DNA from: Caldilineaceae bacterium SB0661_bin_32
Lineage (GTDB): Bacteria; Chloroflexota; Anaerolineae; Caldilineales; Caldilineaceae
Assembly: GCA_009841235.1 (NCBI GenBank)
Contig: VXMH01000116.1
Span: 1 to 40,300, forward strand
Length of the DNA stretch: 40,300 nucleotides
Reading direction: 5' to 3'
In this document: piece after piece, positions 35,118-40,300 of the stretch
Numbering within the stretch: position 1 is the stretch's first letter
Layout: the number at the start of each line of letters is the position of its first letter
Program-made: the position numbers and the translations under genes
The notes under the pieces: model-generated
What the model saw: only the letters and a program-made list of their open reading frames with translations
What the model was told of the DNA's origin: nothing
Databases searched by the model: none

Positions 35118-35428
35118 CTGGTCACTCCATGTTGACGGGAACGTTCTTACTAATCGTTTCGCCCTGCGGCAGTCAGGCACTCTGACAAGACGAGTTGTAT
35201 CCCAGTGCGTTTTGCTACAGTTCGTTGTGGGGATCTCAGTACGTTGTATCACCCGTTATTGGGGTCGATTGACGTCCACAGCAACGAAAGGTTCGGTTCG
35301 TAGCGTAGCAGCGGGGGCTTCTTACGGGACGCCGCGATGGGAAACGGCTGAAGGGAAGCCAGTTCAGTCTTTCGTGTGGTGAAGCAGCCGCGGTAGAGAC
35401 GGCGAAGATGGCAGGACGGTCAATCTTT
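35118..35428. other. Intergenic region between dnaE end and rhaA start
   Basis: No gene is visible. The stretch holds two copies of GTTGTATC (35194-35201 and 35243-35250), 49 bases apart, and an inverted repeat GTCAG-N5-CTGAC (35172-35186). All are upstream of rhaA and are possible regulator sites for rhamnose control. No clear -35/-10 pair could be set with confidence, and no terminator for dnaE was found. Confidence 0.4.
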
Positions 35429-38400
35429 TCAAGGCTGGTCTTCCACCGCCACTTCTACTTTAAAGTGATTGCGCAGCTCTTTGAGCAGACGGGTGCTGAC
35501 ATTGCAGTACTCGTTGGGGAAGGTAAGCTGATGGCGAGAACCATTTGTCTCCAAGACGACTACAAACTGGTCTCGACCTTTTGGATCGCGCACTGCTTCG
35601 AAAATCTCCCGCAGCCGGTATTTGTCGCGACTGAACTGGCCGGAGCGGCTGAAGGTGATGCGCAGGAGATGGCGGCCGTTCTCGGCATGTTGCGCCGTAT
35701 TGGCTTCTTCAGAATCTGTAACATGGGCGGCGCCGGCTAACCCTCCATTGAACATTGGCGCCTGCACCTCGGGTGCAGGTTGTTCGGAGAACGAGCCTCC
35801 ATGGGCCGGATCCTCGTTTGTTCCCGGCCCTTCGGCCTCGGTGTCCGTGCGCTCTTGCTCTGCGGGGGCGTCGGACAGGGGCGAGGTGCGGGTCTCTTGT
35901 CCGTTCTCTGCCAGGATGCCAGGGGGGAGACTGGACGGCTCCGCATAGCCCTCAGAACTCGCAGTGACATCCACCATGCCGGTTGCCGCTTTCTCTTTGG
36001 ATTCCGGCGCCGTTTCACCCGGAAATTCAGTTTCGGGAGGAGGCGGTGTCGTATTGATGGACGGCTCGTCGGGTGGCGAGTCAGCGGGCGGTGGCATGTA
36101 CTCGAAGTCGCTCCCGTTTGACCAGGCGCCAGGCACTGCATCCCATCTCTCTCCGACCTCGGTGTGTTTTTCTTCGGCCTTTGCCTGACCGAACTCAATG
36201 GAGGTATGCAGCGAATCCACCAGGACGCTTGTGCGCCCACCGCGGGTCTGGGCCTTCCCCTTGACATGCACGACCCGCTCCTCTTGCAGGTTTTCCTTGC
36301 ACTTTTCGTAGACGTCGGGGAAGAAGACCGCTTCGCACTGGCCTTGCATGTCCTCCAGCTGGACAAAGGCCATTCTGTCGCCCTTCTTGGTCACAGTGGT
36401 GCGGATCGAGGCCACCATTCCGACCAGCGACACGTTTTTGCCATCGTGTCTTTCGTCCAATTCCGGGCAAGGGCAGGTGGTGAATCGACTCAGGTCCACG
36501 TTCAGCTGCTGTACCGGGTGGCTGCTGACGTAGACGCCGAGAAGATCCTTCTCCCACGCAAACCGCTCCCGGTCGCTGGTCCTGGCTCCAGCTTCTTCGT
36601 ACTCCGGCAGCCGAATCGGAAACTGCTCCGGTTGCGCTTCTCCATCGGGACCGGCGAACAGATCGAACATCGACAGCTGGCCGCTCTCTCTGGCGCTGTG
36701 GGTGGCGGCTGAACGGGCAATGCACTGATCGATTACGTCGAGAAGCTGGCGCCGGAGCTGCCCCTTCCCACGTTCGGACTGCCGGCCAAAGGAGTCGAAG
36801 GCGCCCACTTTGATCAGACATTCGAGCGAGCGTTTGTTCACTTGCCGGAGGTCGACGCGATCGCAAAGGTCCTCAAGGTTTGTGAAAGGGCCGCCTTCCG
36901 CGCGGGCGTCCAGAATTGCCTGCACCGGGCCGACGCCGACATTCTTTACCGCGGCCATGCCAAAACGGATGGCAGACCCTGCGCTGACGGGAAAGTCATA
37001 TGCCAAGGTCGGGTCTTTGGGAAGCGTCTCCTGGTCAGCGTCCGCGGGCAGGTCCTGAATCGCGAAATCCAGGCCGCTGTAGTTCACGTCGGGTGGGAGT
37101 ACGTGAATGCCCATACGCCGGCATTCCTGGATGAAGGTGATCACTTTCTCGGTCTTGTCCCGCTCGACGAGCAGGAGGGCTGCCATATACTCGACCGGAT
37201 AGTTCGCCTTCAGGTAGGCTGTCTGCACGGTGATGACTGCGTAGTCGGCTGCGTGGGCCTTGTTAAAGCCGTAGCGAGCAAAGAATTCGATGTCCGCATA
37301 TATGGCCTGCGCTTCGCTGGCGGAGATGCCATTCTTGCCGCAACCGCCGATGAACAGCGCCTTGTGATACTCGATCTTCGAGGCGTCCTTTTTGCTGACG
37401 GCTTGTCTCACCAGGTCGGCCTCGCCAGGGGTATAGTCGGCAAGCTGGTTGAGAATCTGGATGATCTGTTCCTGGTAGACGATGATTCCGTAGGTCTCCG
37501 CCAGAATCGGTTTGAGGGCGGGATGTTTGACCTCCATCTCCTCCTCGCCGTGCATCCGCCTGATGTAGTTGGGAATATACTCCATCGGGCCGGGCCGATA
37601 AAGAGAGATGGTGGCAATGATGTGCTCGAAGGCGGTGGGCTTCATCTCGGTCAGCACACGCCTCATCCCCGGGGATTCCACCTGGAAAACGCCGCTCACT
37701 TCGCCGCTGGACAGCAGGCGGAATGCAGGCTCGGCCTCAGGGCCTTCGATTGGGATGGAGTCCAGGCCGTACTGGATACCGTGGTGCTCCTTGATCAGCC
37801 GACAGGCCTCCCGCATAACGGTCAGCGTACTGAGGCCGAGAAAGTCGATTTTCAGCAGACCCAACGATTCCAGGACAGGGAATTCAAATTGGGTAATCGT
37901 CTCAGTGATCGACCCTTTTGAGCCGCGCATCAGAGGCGTGTAGTTCGTCAGGTCTTTATCGGCGACGATGACTGCGGCCGCGTGAATGCCGGCGTGCCGG
38001 GCAACGCCCTCAAGCTGCATTGACGTATCCAGTAGTGAACGCTCCCAGCCATCTTTACCGTATAGCTCCTTCAACTCCTGATCGTAGAATTCATGGCCTT
38101 CGGTCAGCACATCCTGAATCGTCGCCGGATTGCCAGGGATAGCCGGGATCATCTTGGCGATACGGTCGACATCATCGAGCGAGATATCCTGGGCGCGACC
38201 CACGTCGCGAATGGCAGCGCGGGCCTTCATGCGACCAAAGGTTGCGATCTGTGCAACTTGATTGGCGCCGTATTTTTCGACCGTGTAGCGGATCATCTCT
38301 TCCCGCTGATCGTCCGGGAAGTCGAGGTCGAAGTCGGGCATTGTCACACGGCCGGGATTCAGAAACCGCTCGAAGATGAGATTGTTATGAATCGGATCCA

Positions 38401-39547
38401 GCCCGGTGATACCGATAGAGTAGGCGACCAAAGAACCTGCCCCGGACCCGCGCAAGGTCCACCAGATATTTCTGCTGCGGGCAAAGTCGCACAGATCGGC
38501 CACAATGAGAAAGTAAACGTCGAATCCCATCTCATGGATTATGCGCAGTTCTCGCTCCTTGCGCTCCTGTACCTCTTCGTCATTGGCTCTGTCGCCGTAC
38601 AGGCGCTGCACGCCCTGGTCGGTCAGATGTCGTAGATAGGTCTCGTAAGTAAAGCTTTCCGGGATTTCCATGTCCGGAAGGTGATAGTTGTCGTCTTCCA
38701 GATCGAGGTCACACTTTTCGGCGACGAGAAGGGTGTTGTCGAAGGCGGAGGCGGGGAGATCGAGCAGGGGGCGGAAGGTGTCTTCCATCTGTTGGCGGCT
38801 CTTGAGGAAATAGCTCTGATCACTGAGCCGCATCCGTTTGTTATCGTTCAGTTTGGCATTGGTCTGCACACACAGCAGCACTTCATGAGGGGAGGCATCG
38901 CTTTCGCTCACATAGTGAACGTCGTTCGTCACCAACAGGCCCAGGCCGAACTTTTCGGCCCAGGGGATGAGAGTCCGGTTCACCTGCTGCAGTTCGGGAA
39001 TATTGTGTTCCTGAACCTCGATGAAAAAGTTTTCCTTGCCGAAGACATCCGCATACCATCCCAGGCGCTCGTACGCCTCATTCTCTTTGCCCTGGGACAA
39101 GAGGGCGGGAACCTCTGCGCCGAGGCAACCGGTCGTGCATAGAATTCCTTCCGCGTGTGCAGCCAGGAAGTCATGGTCGACACGGGGCTTGTAGTAGAAA
39201 CCATCGGTATTGCTGTGGCTGACGATTTTGAGGATATTCCGGTAGCCGGTCATATTCCTGGCGAGGAGAAGAAGATGATAGTTTTCTCTGTCGAGTTGTG
39301 GGTCCCGACCGCCCATTGGCCGCTGCCAGAGTGTCTGATAAGCTTCCACACCGATAATCGGCTTGATCTCGGCGTTGCGGCAGGCCCGGTAGAACTCGAT
39401 GACTCCGTGCATGGCGCCGTGGTCGGTCAGGGCAAGCGCTTTATGTCCCAGACGCGCGGCCTCGTTCACGAGATCGTCAATGCGACCTAGTCCGTCGAGG
39501 AGTGAATACTCGGAATGGGTGTGGAGATGGACAAAATCGTTGGACAT
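35429..39547 (-). CDS. dnaE: DNA polymerase III alpha subunit (DnaE)
   Basis: This 1372-residue replicative polymerase has an N-terminal PHP domain (HLHTH at 7-11 and ALTDHGAMHG). The palm catalytic aspartates are Asp405, Asp407 and Asp409 in PDFDLDF. Fingers and helix-hairpin-helix regions follow, then a beta-clamp-binding QLSMF at 957-961 and an OB fold (~1030-1123, KNVSLVGMVASI). A 169-residue acidic Pro/Glu-rich linker follows (~1124-1292), ending in a compact C-terminal domain (1293-1372). E. coli DnaE is 1160 residues, and the linker accounts for much of the difference. QAPMF at 1262-1266 in the linker resembles a second clamp-binding peptide. No ribosome site precedes ATG 39547. Confidence 0.97.
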   Translation of the reverse strand: MSNDFVHLHTHSEYSLLDGLGRIDDLVNEAARLGHKALALTDHGAMHGVIEFYRACRNAEIKPIIGVEAYQTLWQRPMGGRDPQLDRENYHLLLLARNMTGYRNILKIVSHSNTDGFYYKPRVDHDFLAAHAEGILCTTGCLGAEVPALLSQGKENEAYERLGWYADVFGKENFFIEVQEHNIPELQQVNRTLIPWAEKFGLGLLVTNDVHYVSESDASPHEVLLCVQTNAKLNDNKRMRLSDQSYFLKSRQQMEDTFRPLLDLPASAFDNTLLVAEKCDLDLEDDNYHLPDMEIPESFTYETYLRHLTDQGVQRLYGDRANDEEVQERKERELRIIHEMGFDVYFLIVADLCDFARSRNIWWTLRGSGAGSLVAYSIGITGLDPIHNNLIFERFLNPGRVTMPDFDLDFPDDQREEMIRYTVEKYGANQVAQIATFGRMKARAAIRDVGRAQDISLDDVDRIAKMIPAIPGNPATIQDVLTEGHEFYDQELKELYGKDGWERSLLDTSMQLEGVARHAGIHAAAVIVADKDLTNYTPLMRGSKGSITETITQFEFPVLESLGLLKIDFLGLSTLTVMREACRLIKEHHGIQYGLDSIPIEGPEAEPAFRLLSSGEVSGVFQVESPGMRRVLTEMKPTAFEHIIATISLYRPGPMEYIPNYIRRMHGEEEMEVKHPALKPILAETYGIIVYQEQIIQILNQLADYTPGEADLVRQAVSKKDASKIEYHKALFIGGCGKNGISASEAQAIYADIEFFARYGFNKAHAADYAVITVQTAYLKANYPVEYMAALLLVERDKTEKVITFIQECRRMGIHVLPPDVNYSGLDFAIQDLPADADQETLPKDPTLAYDFPVSAGSAIRFGMAAVKNVGVGPVQAILDARAEGGPFTNLEDLCDRVDLRQVNKRSLECLIKVGAFDSFGRQSERGKGQLRRQLLDVIDQCIARSAATHSARESGQLSMFDLFAGPDGEAQPEQFPIRLPEYEEAGARTSDRERFAWEKDLLGVYVSSHPVQQLNVDLSRFTTCPCPELDERHDGKNVSLVGMVASIRTTVTKKGDRMAFVQLEDMQGQCEAVFFPDVYEKCKENLQEERVVHVKGKAQTRGGRTSVLVDSLHTSIEFGQAKAEEKHTEVGERWDAVPGAWSNGSDFEYMPPPADSPPDEPSINTTPPPPETEFPGETAPESKEKAATGMVDVTASSEGYAEPSSLPPGILAENGQETRTSPLSDAPAEQERTDTEAEGPGTNEDPAHGGSFSEQPAPEVQAPMFNGGLAGAAHVTDSEEANTAQHAENGRHLLRITFSRSGQFSRDKYRLREIFEAVRDPKGRDQFVVVLETNGSRHQLTFPNEYCNVSTRLLKELRNHFKVEVAVEDQP

Positions 39548-39617
39548 GGGAGGGTCCGGAAGTCTTAAGGGTGAGGGCCAGTTTCAGGGCCGGTCCGCCG
39601 CGGATATCCTAACGCCA

Positions 39618-39647
39618 ATCATACATCAGATCCGCCGCCGCCAACAA
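39618..39647 (-). promoter_or_regulatory. Candidate dnaE promoter
   Basis: On the minus strand TATGAT (39618-39623, five of six bases) has TTGTTG (39642-39647, only TTG matching) 18 bases upstream. The start near 39611 would leave a ~64-base leader. The weak -35 keeps this tentative. Confidence 0.35.
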
Positions 39648-39683
39648 CGCGCAGGCATGGCGACGAGGTAGTGAATTTGGGCG

Positions 39684-40300
39684 TCACTCCGCTTCAAGTT
39701 GCTCCGGCGTCAACTGATGCCAGCAGAGTTCACCGGACTCGATGCTTTCCTGGATTCGGTCGTCCCGATAGAGGCCGGAGACGACCGCGAAAGAGCGCTT
39801 GCCGGTGAACCTGGTCATAAATTCGGCGTTACGGATGGCCCTTTTGGTGTCCCTGCCATTTGCGGTGTAGGAGATTTCTACGGCTACGTAGCAGATCTCT
39901 CCATCCTCTGCCGCGGCTTCCATGATCAGGTCGGCCACGCGGAAGCTTCTCAGATCGTCAACGGTAATACCAACAGTGTCGGACGCATCGATAAGATCCA
40001 GGAGTTCCTCCCGCGAGAGGCTCTTCGTTCTCCGGAGGCCCAAGTCTCTGGCAATAATGGCGGCGTTTTCGAGCGCGGCATTTCTAGCATGAGCGCCCTT
40101 TAACTGTCCCAGATCGTCAGTTATTCTCTTGAACATGGCATCGTGCCCGTCCAATTGAGCATCGACACCATCGAATCGGGCATCGACCTTATCCAATCGG
40201 GCGTCGACACCATCGAATCGGGCGTCGACACCATCGAATCGGGCATCGACCTTATCCAGTCGGGCGTCGACACCATCGAATCGGGCATCGACCTTATCCA
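39684..40300 (-). CDS. Heptad coiled-coil protein with C-terminal nuclease-like domain (partial, N-terminus beyond window)
   Basis: The frame stays open to the window edge, so the gene's start lies outside. The visible 205 residues begin with repeated heptads L-D-K-V-D-A-R / F-D-G-V-D-A-R, coded by a 21-base tandem repeat, with Leu/Phe and Val at coiled-coil core positions. A helical spacer (KRITDDLGQLKGAHARNAAL) leads to an alpha/beta domain ending in QLEAE. That domain has an ADLIMEA segment, a strand YVAVEISYT, then RDTKRAIRNAEF and FAVVSGL. The Asp...Glu-x-Ser order recalls PD-(D/E)xK nucleases with the Lys replaced; this is inference. A TTG inside the repeat (40196) could be mistaken for a start. 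The function is unknown. Confidence 0.75.
   Translation of the reverse strand, partial: DKVDARFDGVDARLDKVDARFDGVDARFDGVDARLDKVDARFDGVDAQLDGHDAMFKRITDDLGQLKGAHARNAALENAAIIARDLGLRRTKSLSREELLDLIDASDTVGITVDDLRSFRVADLIMEAAAEDGEICYVAVEISYTANGRDTKRAIRNAEFMTRFTGKRSFAVVSGLYRDDRIQESIESGELCWHQLTPEQLEAE
40155..40300 (-). repeat. 21-base tandem repeat encoding heptads
   Basis: Seven consecutive 21-base units are visible (the outermost lacking one base), and the repeat continues past the window. Two unit types alternate irregularly, coding LDKVDAR and FDGVDAR in the order L-F-L-F-F-L-F. An eighth degenerate unit (LDGHDAM) follows. Near-identical codons suggest recent expansion by slippage or unequal exchange, so copy number may vary between strains. 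Confidence 0.92.

Noticed and set aside
35118..35252. 45-residue upstream extension of RhaA
   Set aside because: It has no homology to rhamnose isomerases, and GGAG is correctly spaced before ATG 35117.
40155..40300. Direct repeats at the window edge as a CRISPR array
   Set aside because: The units are contiguous 21-base copies without spacers and keep one reading frame, coding heptads.

Overview
The window is a GC-rich bacterial chromosome segment with about 25 protein genes, mostly housekeeping. There are no rRNA or tRNA genes, insertion sequences or CRISPR arrays. Three things suggest a member of the Chloroflexota, possibly Caldilineales-like: the Thr/Pro-rich (TPTP) linker of the family 3 glycosidase-like protein, the several phytanoyl-CoA-dioxygenase-like genes, and the secreted polymer-forming protein. 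This placement is an inference from gene style; no marker gene was compared with a database.

Layout. 1-1.9 kb: a short SelW/Rdx-family gene with an in-frame TGA inside its redox motif (Cys-Val-Gln-TGA), read here as a selenoprotein, with its own promoter and a strong terminator. It is followed by convergent NIF3-like and DUF951 genes. 1.9-6.0 kb (minus strand): an exported polymer-forming (bactofilin-like) membrane protein, a PIG-L deacetylase, and a membrane-embedded spermidine-synthase-like protein. 6.2-9.0 kb (plus): an S51-peptidase-like protein fused to a cysteinyl-tRNA-synthetase C-terminal peptide, a phytanoyl-CoA-dioxygenase-like protein with an altered metal motif, and a HigBA toxin-antitoxin pair. 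9.0-17.2 kb: dnaN (minus, with promoter and terminator), an ECF-type sigma factor and a small single-pass membrane partner (plus), then gyrA with a 218-residue basic tail and uvrB (both minus). 17.5-25.5 kb: a large membrane-tethered GH3-like protein (plus), and a marR-ABC-ABC efflux operon (minus) encoding an asymmetric heterodimeric exporter. 25.8-28.3 kb: fabF and fabH overlapping by ATGA. 28.5-32.3 kb (plus): a catabolic or tailoring cluster of PhyH, zinc-type dehydrogenase, PhyH and PhyH. 32.3-35.1 kb (minus): rhaA-rhaB for L-rhamnose use. 35.4-39.5 kb (minus): dnaE. 39.7 kb to the edge (minus): the 3' part of a gene with a 21-bp tandem repeat encoding a heptad coiled coil, followed by a nuclease-like domain.

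DNA replication and repair genes (dnaN, gyrA, uvrB, dnaE) are spread through the window rather than grouped. DnaE and the GyrA tail both carry motifs resembling clamp-binding peptides for the DnaN encoded here. Several sigma-70-type promoters can be read. At marR the predicted transcription start falls on the ATG, and at the GH3 gene it falls 1-2 bases before it, which suggests leaderless mRNAs. The most notable observation is the selenoprotein, because a standard gene caller would drop it or start it after the TGA.
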